Below, piece after piece: positions 47,101 through 61,410 of a stretch of 64,000 bases of DNA (within the stretch, counting starts at the first letter, position 1; each line of letters starts with the position of its first letter). Origin of the DNA: Glandiceps talaboti (Eukaryota > Hemichordata > Enteropneusta > Spengelidae); NCBI RefSeq assembly GCF_964340395.1, contig NC_135557.1, positions 22,211,225-22,275,224 on the forward strand, read 5' to 3'. A program made the translations under genes and the position numbers. The notes under the pieces are model-generated. The model had not been told where the DNA came from. It did not search any database and worked only from the letters and a program-made list of their open reading frames with translations.

Positions 47101-50100
47101 GTTACCCTTGTAGACCAGTTGTATTGTAAATATGTACTGGATTCATAGATATAATCTCACCCAAAATCAGCGTTTAACTTATATTAAATATTGTATATGG
47201 TAAAAGAAACGATGTAGAGAAATATGGACACAACCTAGTGAGATTGGACAAATAATATTTTCCTGTGTATTCGTGTTGTTTTCTCTGGTCATTTTGGCGA
47301 TAGCTGCCGTATCAGACTGTCATTGATGTTGACACACTTGCCCTAATACTTTGCTTCACTTCCAGTTAATTAATTTGAAAAAAAAAACAATTCCTAGAAT
47401 CTTTTATAAGTGACTTCTATAACTACTATTATGTCATGGAAAACTTAAATTAGTATTTATGGAAAAAGGTCACATGAAAATACTTTAGAACTACTTTGTT
47501 GGAAAATGACCATTACAGTTGAATTCAAATTAATTTAAGTTTCTATAATGTGTTCTTTTCGTGTATGACTGTTTGTAAACAGATGTATGACGGCAGGCTT
47601 CATCAAAAGACGATTTTACAATCTTATAAATTAGATTATATGTGGTTTGTAGTTATATATTCATGATATATATTTATTTGTTCTACTTTTTGACTAAAAT
47701 ATCATTACTTTTAAAAGGATACAGTTGCCATAGTTGCATTTGTCATAATGATATTTTTTTATTTTGAGTAATTTTGTGCTTCTATTGGATATGAGTGTAT
47801 TTATACTAAAGATGTTTACTTTTATCAATGAGAGGATGATAAGTCTATCATTTCCAAAATTAAACACCACAGGATTCAAAACACCCCTCCTGCATTTTTT
47901 CAGTTCGACCATAGACCCTCCACCAATATGGTTCAACCGCCTTATTTTACACGTGAGTGGATCCCCAGGTCCCTACAACTAGTTCAAGTCCAACTGTGGT
48001 TGATTTAATCCTTTCACTTCACAAAACCTTCAAGATTCTATGAGAAAGTCAGCTATCTTTCAACGACTTGTCTCTGTATAACCAATCGGGGAAAACCACT
48101 CCACGAGTCCCTAGAACTTGTAGAAGTTTAGTGGTATTTCACCAACATACGTCAGTATAGAAACCACTCTTTTAGCCCCATAGAAGTTCAACTTAGGATC
48201 CAAAGCATGTCGTATAGTTAATGAGGTTAACATCTGGTAAATATTGAACAATTTGACCATTGCATTTTAACACGTACAATCACCTCGTACATAACAGTAT
48301 ATTGCCACATCAACTTTATAAGTTTAAATAGAGTTTAAAATAATAACTAACAATGAATCGGAGTATTAATTCCACAATTGAGATGTGTCGTCAGAAAGGC
48401 GGTTCACATGAAACGCTCTGATTATTTTATTCACATCGTCAAGTCACGTCCTATTGTCGCGATGACAACGCGACACCTTTGTGTAAGAGGGCGCTCTGTG
48501 GCGAGTGACCTTGTCCTGCACACCTTAAAAACGCAGACGACAATTTGTTGTCGGACAAAGTTCCCGCCATGGAAGTGACCCCACGCAATGGTACATCCAG
48601 TGAGAAAATAAACGATATACACAAAACGAGCGGTCATTGACCTCATCTTCAACTGAGTCAGTACATTGTTAAATTTAAGGGAGCATTTCAGGTAAAGTTT
48701 TAGAGAATGACTGTTTAAGTTTGTCAGTGTAAACGAGTAGAGAGGCGAGCGAACAGTGACAATCGAACGCTGAAGTTACACAGGTATTTGAAAACGTACA
48801 GGACATAATATAGTGACACAGAAATACATCAAGTCATTGCATAGTGTACTTATGACCACGAATCTACTATTTGACGACGAGAGTATGGTTCACTACGTAA
48901 GTTTATCTTTACTTTTTCTATCCAATAATAATTATCGTTCTGTACTGATTTGTTGCCGTGACGTACACCAATCACAGGCTAACTTACAGCAAGTGTACGT
49001 GTAGACACTGGAAACTGCTCCGTGTTTAGACATGGAACGGATAACTCGGCATCAATAGAAGCAGTACGTCATCATAGACCAACTATTTTTCTGAGTTCGT
49101 TACATTTTTAGAATTACAAAGTGACTTTTGGTAGAACAGTAACCCATAAATGAAATTATCGAATATTTACGATTTGTCAAGGTCAGTGATGTCCGCGTTG
49201 ATAGGTGGCGCTGTAACTTATTTTACGGGCTATTTTCTGACAAATTGACAATTCTGTTGTTATGCTTATATTATTTTATGAATGCAACTATATATGTCTA
49301 TTTTAATAGATTTGTCTGTAGTTTTCGTTTTCTTGTATTTTTCTCATCATTCGACGTCTAGAAATCAGAATGTCACTATTTGAACAGTTAGCAGAAAATA
49401 GTAGTAATGGCTGGGAATAGTAAACAACAAACATTTACCGGAAGTGACGCAATTTCCTCACTGACTTTCAAATGGAGGGCCAGATAGGAAAATGTAAAAA
49501 AAAAAAAAATTTTGTATTTTAAAAAATATACAGTATATACATGTTTGGTAACGTATATACGTTCTTGTGATGGAAAGTTGACAACGCGGACTAGATAAAC
49601 GATTAGATTTAGTACTGATAATTTCTCCACAGTCAACGGCCCATTTTCCGAAATATTTTGAATCCGAAATTTGCACTCGCTTGAAGTCGGCGAGATTTAC
49701 TAATAGTAATTGCTATTGTTCAACAGTAAAATCAAAAGTCTTGGTCCAATACCAAACACAGGAACGTAAAATGTTTGATTGCTTTTGTCCTTTACAAAAT
49801 AAATTGAATCCGTAGATGTATTAGCATGTACAACTAAGTGTCCAGACTATAGACTAATTATGCAAATTAGTAGTGCAGGTGGGCGTGTGTGAGTCACGTG
49901 CCACACCCTGTCCCTGAACTTGATCATCAATGGACGTCACACCAGCATGAGAAGTACTTACATAAAGTCGGTGAAAGTTCATAAAAGTTAAAAACTCAAA
50001 AGGGTCAAGTTTATTACTATTACTAAAACCAATACTGACGTCACTGATGATATTGTGTATTGTCCTTGTCGGACACCATGGTCACGAGATGTGAAGATCC

Positions 50101-50341
50101 GATACAATGAGTGAGTCGTGAGAGGATACTTGAATTAGCGAAAGTCGTAAATTTATTTTGTAACACATATTTCGTAAAAGTTACTGTTAAAAGTTACTGG
50201 TATTTGTTAATATCAAAATAATATATACATAAATATGCTGACAGAATTAAGGTTACGGTCAAACGGGTTGATTTGTATTGGATTGTATAAATATATACGT
50301 AGATGTAGTGTGTCACATAGTCCGGCCTCGTGGTAAGCGAT
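44181..50341. other. Unique AT-rich DNA
   Basis: No supported gene. GGTCAATGACCGCTCG occurs inverted at 48627-48642. A TGACGTCA lies at 50036-50043 and an A12 run at 49498-49509. Frames up to 123 codons (45984-46355, minus) have no recognisable domain. Confidence 0.5.
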
Positions 50342-50357
50342 AGCCTCTTTTACGGCA
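50342..50357 (+). repeat. Single copy of the AGCCTCTTTTACGGCA motif
   Basis: 16 bp identical to the ends of both 42.7-kb copies. It is preceded by CCTCGTGGTAAGCGAT, loosely resembling the AAACCACG that precedes the motif in other copies. Confidence 0.6.
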
Positions 50358-52499
50358 CTGGGTGAGGTTTGTAAGTTTAGGGTGTTTAGCGATACAAGTA
50401 ATAAGAATATTGAGTGACATGTATCCACATCACCGTCATATTTATAAAATAATGTTTGCCATATTTCCAATGGAATGGCATTTTGTAAGGCCATAATCTC
50501 ATGAAAAACTGGTATATATCCATGGCAACGCTATTTTACCTACTATACACAGCTAACGTTGTACAACTTCGGGAATTAAGAACTGAAAAAAAAATAGCGG
50601 TGCAACTTCGATTTCCCGGAATTTCAATCTAATTTGGGAATTCTTCTGTAGCCAATAAAAAATAAATTGATAAATAAACAAATAAAAAAAAACAAATAAA
50701 TAAATAATGAAATACGTTGTCAAATAAGAATTGTTCAAATGTTTACAAATTGTGTAGCATCACACGGGACATCTTTATGTAGGTACCAACAGGACATCTG
50801 AAATAGTGCCCTTTGGGTGACTGTCCTTCGATGACCAAACTCAGTGATAATGCAATATTACCTAACATATCGACACATTGTTTAGTTTTTAGAAAAGTGT
50901 CTTAAATCAGTGTAATCATTCGCCAGGAAACGACAAGCCAACTAATTTTCTCATTTAATAGCTCCAAGGAAGACTGGAGTATGTTCCGATTTAGCGATAC
51001 TGTCTTTGTTGTCGTTCAAATGCAAAGGACTATGTTTTGTGCTGGTGATATGAAATTAACTATGTCCAACGCAGAAAACAAGGAAATGAACGTGAATAAA
51101 ATCGGCAGATGTATTCCTAAAACGGACATTGGACGGGAAGTTGAAAAAATTAATTTCGTTGCATCTTTTGTGGCCATTTCCATCGCAATTATAGACGGTG
51201 AAAGCGGAGACAAAGAGACGGCGAGACTTACAGACAGAACGCCAATACATGTATATGAATGTACCGTGTGTATATAGTAACAGATCAACTACGTTGATAC
51301 ACTAACGTATATAGTTCTACGTCATTTGGTCACAAAAAATACAGCTGAAACTTACATTACATTGCATCACTTTATATTAAATTACACTTCAAATCTTATA
51401 TTGAGTACATGACACAGGCCTTACTTACAAACAATCCCTAAAACACGTGACCAGACTGACAAATTTCTGAAATCCGTTGATGTATTTTATACATATATTG
51501 ATTGGAATTCACACAATTCAAATGTATTAAAAGAAAATGCAGATATATTTTAAATTATATTAGATTGTATCATTTGTACGCCTAGTCCAAGAAAGTAAAC
51601 AAAAATAATAAAAGTGCGATTTATAAGCGATTGGAGAGAATGTTTTGTTGGTTTTCCTGTGCCCTTTTTTATCGTCATTATTCAATAACTTAAAACTCTG
51701 CAACATTTACACAGAATACTTTATTTTAAACGGACTATCTTCATATATATCCGGGTTTGTAGTTGTATTGTAGATGGTCAAACTACTTGATACATCCCAA
51801 CCACCAAGGGGAAACAAATCACTATGGGGTATCACCGGTTCTTGAAAATATAATTGCTAAAGTAGCAGTGACGGCTTCATGTCACACATAGTATTTTCCG
51901 ATTTCACTTTGCTTTGTCAAACATTCCCGGAAATCAGTGCCATTATTTTCTCAACTCCAAAATAGTTGTCCATATAGTTCCGTTTTCTCTCGGTTGTTAC
52001 GTGACATGACATTTCCTATTTCTTTGTCAATGTCAGAGTGTGTAAAAAGTCATACATTTATCAATTTATACGTATTTGTCTAATTTCGTTACGACACTCA
52101 CGTTGATGTTTGTCAGTGTTTCGCTACTGGAATCACCACTCCATGTGTTGAAACCGTGTTTCGCGTGCTTCACTGTTGACAAAGGTAACCAAACAACCCG
52201 ATAGACGCTTCTTAGGCTATCGCTTCAAAAACAGTAAGTTCAAATAATTGGATATTTAAATCACTTTTAAGAGTACTGAGAGTTTAAAAAAAGCATATTT
52301 ACCATAACAATGTATACTAGTATATTTGATGGCTACATTTAGACACATTGCACTATCCTTTCAATGCTTTCGAGTTTAAGTGACATTTTTTTTTATGGGA
52401 AAGTGAACATTAGAGTTAGGCTTAAGATATAATGTATGTGGATCAGCGTTGACTAAGTAGAAGTCAATTATAATCGTGTCTGTCAGAGTCCATGTTCGC
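50358..52499. other. Unique AT-rich DNA
   Basis: Two overlapping frames of about 90 codons on opposite strands at 51.0-51.3 kb are not recognisable. Nothing else was seen. Confidence 0.5.
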
Positions 52500-52640
52500 T
52501 ATTATCATCAAGTCGTGTACCCATGCGTACGCGCTACGCGTTCCCACTACGAATTTGTGTCGAGACACGTGATCAATGGGCACCCCGTTGCTGCGTGTGT
52601 GCTCGGCGGCACGTGCGCGAATGAATAAACGACAGCGTTT
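52500..52640. promoter_or_regulatory. CpG-rich patch with two E-boxes
   Basis: This ~140-bp stretch is far richer in GC and CpG than its surroundings. It includes GCGTACGCGCTACGCG near 52525-52540, CACGTG at 52566-52571 and CACGTG at 52610-52615 followed by CGCG. It is a candidate regulatory element or alternative promoter inside the intron. A 65-codon minus-strand frame covers it but shows no domain. Confidence 0.3.
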
Positions 52641-54093
52641 AGATAGACACAAACGAGCCAAGTACGTAGTATTATCCTAAATGCATTTCACGATGGAAAT
52701 GTGAACATTTCGTTTCGGTTGAAAGATACCCGGATAAAAAAAAACCGCTTTGGTACGCAACGAGAATAATTGAGAAACGTGCAAACCCATTTCTCTCAAC
52801 TCTCAATGAGTAATTATAATATGCGTAAAGGAAAACTTTCTCTAATTATTTTCAATATCATGTATCAATCTGGCCCCTGGCTAGGCGGTAAAAAAACGTA
52901 ACGTTGTTAGCAGTATGGGTGTATAAACGGCGTTATTTAAACGGCTACTCGTCCGTTGTGCACTACTAGTACACTAACAATGCCTCGTGGCCTCGTCATC
53001 ACTTGTGATGTGTGCTTTTAGCAACTAGATGTAACAAAATCTAATCTCACCTCCCTGCTATAACTAACACTTCGTTCAATGAAATCGATCGATATAATTA
53101 AGTTTTAGAAATTAGAATGAACCAAACAGGTGCGTGGTCCAAGGAATCAAATCCAGATATGAAATTTAGATGTATTAATATGGTTAACTATAAACATGAT
53201 AGCGGTAATTGATTTAATAACAAAGATATTAATGATGTTTGATACGTAATGGTAGCCGGTGTGTGGTGCTGCGGTTTACTAGACTTGTCTTCGACTGGTT
53301 ACTATCTCAACGAACTCTCTACACCAAGCCAACTCTCTGGGATATTACTAATACTAGATGGCTGGCCATGTATCTACACCGTATTGTATCTTTTAGACGG
53401 AAAGAATGTAACTCTAACGAATTGAGATCAATGCCTAAACATCAATTTAAAAAATAAACGTGTTTACATTACCACTTGTTTGATGTAGAAACCCATTGTC
53501 ATGATTACGGAAGACAACTTGGCATTTTCGAATTCTCCACACAAACATTCTGCATAAAAAGTGTGAAGAAAGATGTGTCTACTACAGTTGATGAAATAGC
53601 CAGAACAAAAAACTATTTTGTTGTTTTCAGTGAAATGATAAAATATGAAATTCCACGGTAAAGTCTGTAACTATAACCACACTTTGATATCATTACTCAT
53701 ATGTAGTCTAATAATGCGTAAACCATCCAACCGTTATGTTTTTCTATTGACATTTGGGGGCATAATGAACGCATGTGGGTAGAGTTGTGAAAACAACAGG
53801 CACTATTATTAAAACATTTACCGGACATAAAACGACCCTGTCTGTCCGATGACCAAACTTTGTGTTTCGTTTTCCGATAAATTATTTACCTTAAATATAT
53901 TCTGATGTTTTGAAAATGTCAAATTAAGTGATATATCCCCCCACACCTCCGTTTGCACGCTGAGTATGTATTCGTGTACTAATCTGATAAAACGATAATG
54001 TACTTACGGCATATTTATTTCAAGTCTTATGACAATCCACGCTATGGAACGTGAATGCAATATTTGAGATAATTCTCACAGTAAACAAATATT
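52641..54093. other. Unique AT-rich DNA
   Basis: No gene or repeat was recognised. Confidence 0.55.
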
Positions 54094-54440
54094 TGGTTCC
54101 GGTTACCCGACCCCACCTAGTTTTTCCCGACCCTAAACTTTTTTTTTTGCGTATTCGAGAAAATATAATAAAATCGCGAAGTCTCGCAAGGAATAGTGGA
54201 GGTGGAAACTGACATCAACTTAAAAAGACAATATAAAACTGTTCTTCCAATCTGCAATGGCTGTACATCTGATGAGAAGAAACCAAATAACACAGATACC
54301 ATATGGAAAACAACAGAAAACATAACTACTTGAATTAGACACTCACATATGAAAAAAATATATTTAAAAAAAATAAAATAACAAATCTACCTACCCCGCC
54401 TTTTCTAAAATTGAATGTGATCGGAACCACACAATTTTCT
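54094..54440 (+). mobile_element. Interspersed ~340-bp element, copy 1
   Basis: It aligns end to end with 63091-63411. Shared blocks include GTTACCCGACCCCA near the start, CATCAACTTAAAAAGACAA, AACTGTTCTTCCAATCTG, AATGGCTGTACAT and a terminal GGAACC.CACAATTTT. The start TTTGGTTCCGG and the end CGGAACCACACAA may be short inverted ends. No coding capacity is evident. A short related piece (CCCGACCCCGTTAC) occurs near 56090. Confidence 0.8.
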
Positions 54441-54922
54441 TTTGTTAGGTCTAAGGGCGATATCTAGAAGGTGGATATGAAATTTGTGCTATAAGTGACA
54501 GTAGCTTTCAAATTGTAGTATGTGGGTTACACAAGGAAAGGGTCGTCTCCTATTGTTTTCTTCCATATTACTATATGCAAATTTGAATGCGATTGACATG
54601 TCTTGTGTAGTTAATATATCATTGTTTTCATTTCTTTGGAGATATACACTACTTTGCTGTGAACTAAAATATCTCATAAAATGGTTCATAAACATGATAA
54701 GGTGAAATAGTATGTTTTACTTACGATGTATTTCTGGAAACTAACAGTCTAAAATGTAAGCATAAACTTTGTGTTAAATCCCAGATTATACCGATGGTGT
54801 ATCAGAATAAATAAACGCGTTATGGAGATGAAGAGTTAAAAATAGAAATTACGAAATGAAAGATATTATGTAAACAAATACTGGCCATGAAATGTTTACT
54901 TTAAGAATTAATTGAAACATTA
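54441..54922. other. Unique AT-rich DNA
   Basis: Frames of about 60-70 codons on both strands at 54.5-54.7 kb are mutual shadows without a domain. Confidence 0.5.
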
Positions 54923-55000
54923 CTAAACGACAACCTTTTTACTGCACCGTCCAAGACGCACCGTCGTTATTTCACAGTGTCGCGGAAGAAAGATATTAAC
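54923..55000 (+). repeat. Dispersed ~75-bp repeat, copy 2 (TTTTACGGCA family)
   Basis: It reads AAACGACAACCTTTTTACTG, CACCGTCCAAGACGCACC, GTTATTTCACAGTGTCGCGG, aligning throughout with 37607-37685 at roughly 75-80% identity. Confidence 0.7.
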
Positions 55001-55369
55001 AATTGAGAAAAATGAACAATTGATTCATAAATATCAAATAACATAAAACAAGAAAATGTAGAAATATGTGACGAAAGTAACGAATGAAACAGATCCGTCA
55101 TTCAACTGATGTAAACCGGTCAATAATTTGCGGTAAAATTATACTAGAAAATATATTTCTGATATAATGAAAATGAGTCAAAAGACTAAACGAAACGAAG
55201 AATCGACTTGTGACACAAATACACCGCTTCATGATGTTGTGTTTCAATTATTTTTTTTTATCATGAACTGTAGTTATTAGTTAAACGGTTATACATTATT
55301 TAGAAATGTTCATAATTTTTGTGTGATTTAAGAAGGTAAAAATCAACACGTTTGCTGAGAACAAAAGAC

Positions 55370-55650
55370 AATTTTTGCTGTTTTATTTACATCTTGTGGT
55401 GTTGGTCTTTTTGAATATGACAGAGATTGTGTTTTTCTAAAAGTCAGAATTCCATAAATTTTGTATGAGTTGTTATCGCGTTATTTACATGTTGTGGCGT
55501 TTTATTTTTATTTCGAAGCCAGGGTATATCGATAGTTTCGCCATTGCGTGTGATTTGTCAACATCTTGTAGCCTTTTCTTTTTGAATATGGGATAGTTTA
55601 TGTTGAAAACCATGGTTAAGCAGAGTTTGACCATTTAGTGTGATTTCCCT
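55370..55650. repeat. Degenerate tandem repeat (~100 bp unit, ~2.5 copies)
   Basis: TTATTTACATCTTGTGGTGTTGG, TTATTTACATGTTGTGGCGTTTT and GTCAACATCTTGTAGCCTTTTC introduce three related blocks, two of which continue with TCTTTTTGAATATG. TGTGATTT and GTTGAAAA-like pieces recur. The copies are strongly diverged. Confidence 0.55.
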
Positions 55651-56312
55651 GCCTGTCGATGCAGAAACAAACGGTGAAAGTGAACAAAGTATTATTTCAG
55701 CGTTTTGCAGTTCGCCCCTCCCAATTGAAACGATTTGCAAGCGAAAAGTGATTTCCGAGAATTTAGACGCATATAAGGCCACTGTAATTGTGATCTAGTC
55801 TATAGCGTTTGTGAGTCTTACTCCATGCAGAAAAATGGAGTGCTGCAAGGAATTAATAACATACCGAGTTACAGAAACACATCAATAAAAAACGATGATG
55901 AGGGAATACATTAACGTCGGCTGTGAACACCTGCAAGTTTTAACTGCCACGGTTAGTGAGTTCCAATACAAGTGAACACGCGGTAGACGCCATAGGCATG
56001 TATTGTGAATGAATGAGAGAGAAAAAGGCGACGGGATTGAAGAATTTTGACTGTTTAGCGTTCTCTGTTCTATTTGTCGAGAATGTTTTTCCCGACCCCG
56101 TTACAAAATAAAATAACCCCATCTCAAACATCTCCATTAATTTAGGTGGTATTAACATAAACTTATTTTAAAAATCCACTTTTTAAATTTAATACATTAA
56201 TTTACATCATTTAAACTCTTTCATTTTGTGTTCTTTATTTTGTCTGATATTGTTTATTTCGGAAGGTCGTAATGTAGTCTAAATTGTTCGTGCAATCATC
56301 GTCCTGTTAATG
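55651..56312. other. Unique AT-rich DNA
   Basis: CCCGACCCCGTTAC near 56090 resembles the start of the 54.1-kb element; otherwise nothing was recognised. Confidence 0.5.
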
Positions 56313-56396
56313 GTGTAGATTTCATTTGTTCGTTTCTCTTTTAGTATAATCGATGTAGATTTCATTTGTTCGTGTCTCTGTTTAGTATAATCGATG
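56313..56396. repeat. ~42-bp tandem duplication
   Basis: TGTAGATTTCATTTGTTCGT..CTCT.TTTAGTATAATCGATG occurs twice in a row with two small differences. Confidence 0.92.
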
Positions 56397-56555
56397 CAAA
56401 GACTTGTTACGGTGAGAAATAACCGTAATAATTATTTTGATGGCATGAAATACAAACAGGAAAACATTTCATTGTGAAGTGAGATACAACATGACTGGTT
56501 AACGTGGACAAAGAAATGTAAGGACTACCAACTACAGAGGTTGTCGGTCGATAGA

Positions 56556-56850
56556 TCAATCAATCAATAAATCAATAAATCAATCGGTCAGTCAGTCAGT
56601 CAGTCAGTCAGTCAGTCAGTCAGTTAGTCAGTCAGTCAGTCAGTCAGTCAGTCAGTTAGTCCTTCCCCCGTCAGTCAGTCTGTCCGTCCCTGTCAGTCAG
56701 TCAGTCAGTCAGTCAGTCAGTCAGTCAGTCAATCAGTCAGTCAGTCAGTCAGTCAGTCAGTCAGTCAGTTAGTCAGTCAGTCAGTCAGTCAGTCAGTCAG
56801 TCAGTCAGTCAGTCAGTTAGTCAGTCAGTCAGTCAGTCAGTTAGCCAGCT
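56556..56850. repeat. (CAAT)n then (CAGT)n microsatellite
   Basis: A short CAAT/AAAT run (56556-56584) is followed by about 260 bp of CAGT with TTAGT variants and one disrupted block (CCTTCCCCCGTCAGTCAGTC, TGTCCGTCCCTG) around 56660-56692. Confidence 0.97.
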
Positions 56851-59800
56851 AGAGATTTATATCTAAATTATTCTTAACTCGTTATGACGTCACCTGATAT
56901 AAACTTGAAAATTTCAACATACAGTCTGCAGACTGCCTGTAATGTACGAATTGACTGTGTCGTCATGGCAACAGTTTCAATTTTTTATATGTAGTTGACT
57001 TTGAGTGTTGAGAGTTGTGTTGTAAAAAGTTCTCTGACGTTACGAAAAAAAAGTCGAACGTCGAAAAACGAAAAACGAAAAATTGTGTGACTTTTTGGAA
57101 TAAGTTCAGTCAAAGCAATATGATCGAGAATGCTTGGTCATTTGACGTTGAGTTATTGTTGGTAATATATTTTAATTATAACAACTTAAAACAGCTGCTA
57201 TTCTACGTCATCATGACGTAAACATAGTCGTTTCCTTATAACTTTCACTGTGAAGGCAAAAGTCACGTTTTTCAAGTCTCTGTCCAATAATGTAAAGTTC
57301 GATTTTGAAATTTAATTTGGTAGTTTCCTGGATACGCACAAATCATGTGACGTCATGCAAGTTTTTTTTTACAGAGTTTGGGGAGGGTGGCGGTCATAAT
57401 CCCAGTTTGGGATCACTTTAGCAACCTTTTTCGGGATTGATCTTGTGTCCACGACCAAAGTCCATAATCGTTTGAAAGAGGGTGTTTTTACGACTATGTT
57501 ATGATTAACAACGAAAAAAAGTTGATCAAAAACAGTCACTAAAATAAATAACTAAAAAAAAAGTTTGAACTCAATATTCTTTAGAGATGAGTGGTTGTGA
57601 ATAACTTTATGTAAAGTTCTGACTGTTCGAAGTTTAAGCAGTGGAGGGGATTTTAAATGTTTCAATCCTGAAGTATTTGTGATAACAATATCTAATGCAC
57701 TACAATGCAGCTACCAAATCCATGAATAATTAATTGCTAGTTTGATTATCCCGGTCAAAATGATTTATTTTTGTCAAATCGCCCAATTTCATTAAAGCAA
57801 GTTCCGCGCCAATAGAGCCACATGCTATTGTATTATTAGCAGTCTTCACTACAAATAGTCCTATGAATAATACATCCCTCCCTGATTAGCTTGTTCTTAA
57901 GATTTTAATATATCGAGATTTGGACAACGCAATTCATGAATAGGGGTGTCAGGTTCGATGGGTGTGAGGGACGTACGTAGTTTAAACACGCAAGCAAGTA
58001 CAAGGGAAAGTCGAATTACGCTTGCTAAAGACACTGTGTTTAAGGTTTAGGGGAGTTTGTCGTTGGGAATAAAGATGTTTAATTTGAATAGTTGAGGTAG
58101 GAAATTCTGAACTTCCGTATCGGGATGTAGTGTTGATTGGTGTAGGAAGTAGGAAAGGAACTGTAGATATGCACATTGAGATGACCCGAACCTCCCTCTC
58201 AATAGTGCATTGATGTTAGTCCAAGTCGAGTTCTATTAGTTTGTGCCATATAAAACATAGTTGTAAACACAACCGGTGCGCTGTGCCTCCCCAATTCTAC
58301 ATTTTCAAACTACCTTCGCTGATGTTCTCTGTTGGCATCCTGTACATCAACAATCGGAATAAGTTAGTAATACTGGACACCGGCTTGGAAAACAATCACT
58401 TCCGTGACTACATAACACTGAGAAATCATGGACGGTGTACAGTACCACGTAAGTGTATTTCCTACAATGATTACATTTTGTTACTTTTCGTCACTTAGCA
58501 CCTGCCTTACAAATGTAATAATACGCACGGTCATTTGATGATTCCTGCCTTTTTTTCTCTTTTTTCTTTACCTCTTCGAAAGTGTGTAAATTTAGGCAAC
58601 GACTTCCCGCTACTCCGCCTTATCTACAGGAAGCAACATTTACCGTTAGTTAGTTTCCGTCTACCGCCAACCAGAAAAATGTCAAATTTAGAGCTCGTTT
58701 TGATAGTTGAGTTGTTTCCTCAAAGTTTGTCAACAGTAGGAAGACATAGAAAACCTGCTAACATTGCCGTTCAAATTGCTTCCTTCTCTTGCACTACAGA
58801 ATTCACACCGTTTCCTCTCGTATGTCTACGTATGCACCAGTCCATATCAACTCTCATTTTGTACTTGTGTTGTCAATTTTGCAGCTGTAGTTAGGAATAC
58901 ACCACTTCTAGTCAATTTTTTTCTTATTCGATTTGAGACAAAACGATTTTCGATTCGTCAGCCTGTGAACTACGAACCAAAGAAGACAACCGCACCACTC
59001 ATTGTCGGTACTCGAACAACCGCGAACTCTTCTGTAGTAAATATGACACGATTTTAGTTTTCAAATTGAAACGATTTTAGTTTTCAAATCATTAAAAACA
59101 CGAAAATACTTCTTCTTTAGTGTTTATCAGTGAAAACAATTATATTAGAGAGGAAATACAGTTTGATACAATTATTTTTCATATTTATTTTCAGATTTTC
59201 AAATTCCTTAATTTTCGTTGCCCCAATCATTCCAATCCAGTCACAGTAAATTTCTAACATCTGAAATATTAAATTTTACAAAATTACAACAATAAGTTGA
59301 TACTTCTGTCATTATGATATTGATAAGAATTTCATAACTCTATCGAAAAAACATAAAGTCCTTAGAGTTGTATATACAGAAAAATCCAAAATAGTCGTTA
59401 TTTCCTCTTTCAAGCACTGAAGTATAAGCCTGTGACCAGGCATGCTAAATGTTATGTTGAATATAAAACCAAGAACTAATTTGAGTAAAATCGTGGTAAA
59501 AAACTGAATGCAGCTCAGCTAACATTTTGTCAAGTCAAATTTAATGTGCGCATTTACTGAAAGTTCGGCGATCATTTAAAAAAAAAAATACTGGAAATTT
59601 CGTTGCTCCAGTCAGTTGATGTATTTCTTTTCAGAAGTTATAAAAAATATTGCTTAAAAAGTGTGAATTTGACATATTTTAATCAAATATGTGATAGACT
59701 AATCGGAATAATTGTGAACATATTTAGGTGTCGGCCTAACAACGATCGATACGAAGTCATTCTGTACTCAGAGCGAGGATTTTAGCTTCGATAGAAGGAC

Positions 59801-61410
59801 GATTCCCGATGTCAGAGTTTTACAGTTCAAGTTTTTTGGACTGTGGATATTTACTTCACCATATTTTGCCATAATTGCATGATGTTTACAAACTACATGT
59901 CTTCTCTTTCCTGGTTATTATTTTATATGTCATCACTGGTGGTTTGCTAATAAGAAATGATAACGATAGAATACTGTGGGCGGATCTGATCTGACATCCA
60001 TGTTAGATTTCAGTATTTCCATTCAACTCCAAAGTTAATTTTAACCACTTGATGTCAATGGCAACCAATCAAATGACATTGAGAGTTGACAGTCATGACC
60101 ATAAACCTACATCCGATTATTTTATGTAAAGTTTAAATTTAGAATTAAATTAAGAACATGAACTTGACGGCTTCGGCCATGTATACCGACAATATCTGAA
60201 GGTCTAAACCCAGTCAGTCGTTTGTTTCCTGCTTGTCTAATCAAGTTAGTATGTATTTATTTCTACTGTTTGATTCAGTTAGACAAAAGAAACAAAAATA
60301 CATTGAAAAAAACCCTGCAATCTGATCTATCCAAAAACAGCAAACAAGTTAATGTAGTCACAAACAAACAAACAAAGTCATCGATAAGTACTGAGATAGG
60401 CACATCAATTAAGAACACGCGTCTCTAGAGTCGGGATTATAAATACAAAAGTAACACTTTGTTGCCCTTTATCTCCACACCTTCAAAGACAAAAAGAAAA
60501 TATTATACAAGTTACAAAGATATAGTAGAGACTAAAAAAATCATAGCACGAGTTTACCGTGACGTTTTCAACATTATGTTTGATCTGTTATTATAAACGA
60601 TTCAGAGATTTATGTATTACATGTGATAATCTTACTTTGGCAACGGCCTGGGATACTGATTACACCCAAACAATCGCGTTTCGATAGAGAAATGAAAGTA
60701 GGATATACATATTGTACAACATCAAGGTAGTTCTCTCGTCAGATAAAAGTAAAAAACTACTAAGTTAGCAATAGTATTTATAATTGATTTTTTCTGATAT
60801 TTAATCAAACTGCATAAATTGTTATTATCTAAGTGTTTAACACAAGGAAACATACAACTGCAGGTTTGGTGGATATTTTAATAAAAACGCCTGTTTATTT
60901 CAAATCAAAAATGTATTGTTCTGCTGTAACCATAACACCCAGTTGTGGTGACGTCAGATAACCAATATAAAATCAATCATCATAACCAATTGTTTTTGGC
61001 GTTTTTTTACAGTGACAAGAAAGCTGTAATACGATTTTTTTTAAATGTAAAATTTGCCCTTGTAAATGGTATTGAAACACTACCGACATGGCTTGTAATA
61101 TCAGAATACATATACTTAACTATTAAAATGCGGAGAAAACTTCAATTATGGCATCAGTTGGGCTAACAACTGATGCCCCATAAACACCCATATCCTCAAT
61201 AATTCTGAATCGAAACCAAATAACTCTTTTTATATATGGCTAAACCGAGAACAGGACCACATTTATACGGAGAATGTTTCTGCACTCTTTTATGGTTTAC
61301 CGATATCATATTCACTATTCACTATTTACATACATCATTGTAATAACCAGGTTAAAGTCCACTATTATATTAGTTATATTAATACTATGTAGTATACTTC
61401 CATATCATTC

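Noticed and set aside
48813-49004. Short frame ending near a gtaagt donor at 48896
   Set aside because: No similarity to the expected N-terminus, and canonical-looking donors occur often by chance in this window.
50981-51277. 98-codon frame with an overlapping antisense frame
   Set aside because: No domain, no flanking splice signals that make sense, and both strands are open over the same bases.
54268-54288. CTGATGAGAAGAAAC as a further hammerhead core
   Set aside because: There is no room for a stem II between CTGATGA and GAAA.
58241-59057. Cluster of 85-119 codon frames on the + strand
   Set aside because: The frames overlap in different registers and show no recognisable motifs or consistent splice sites.
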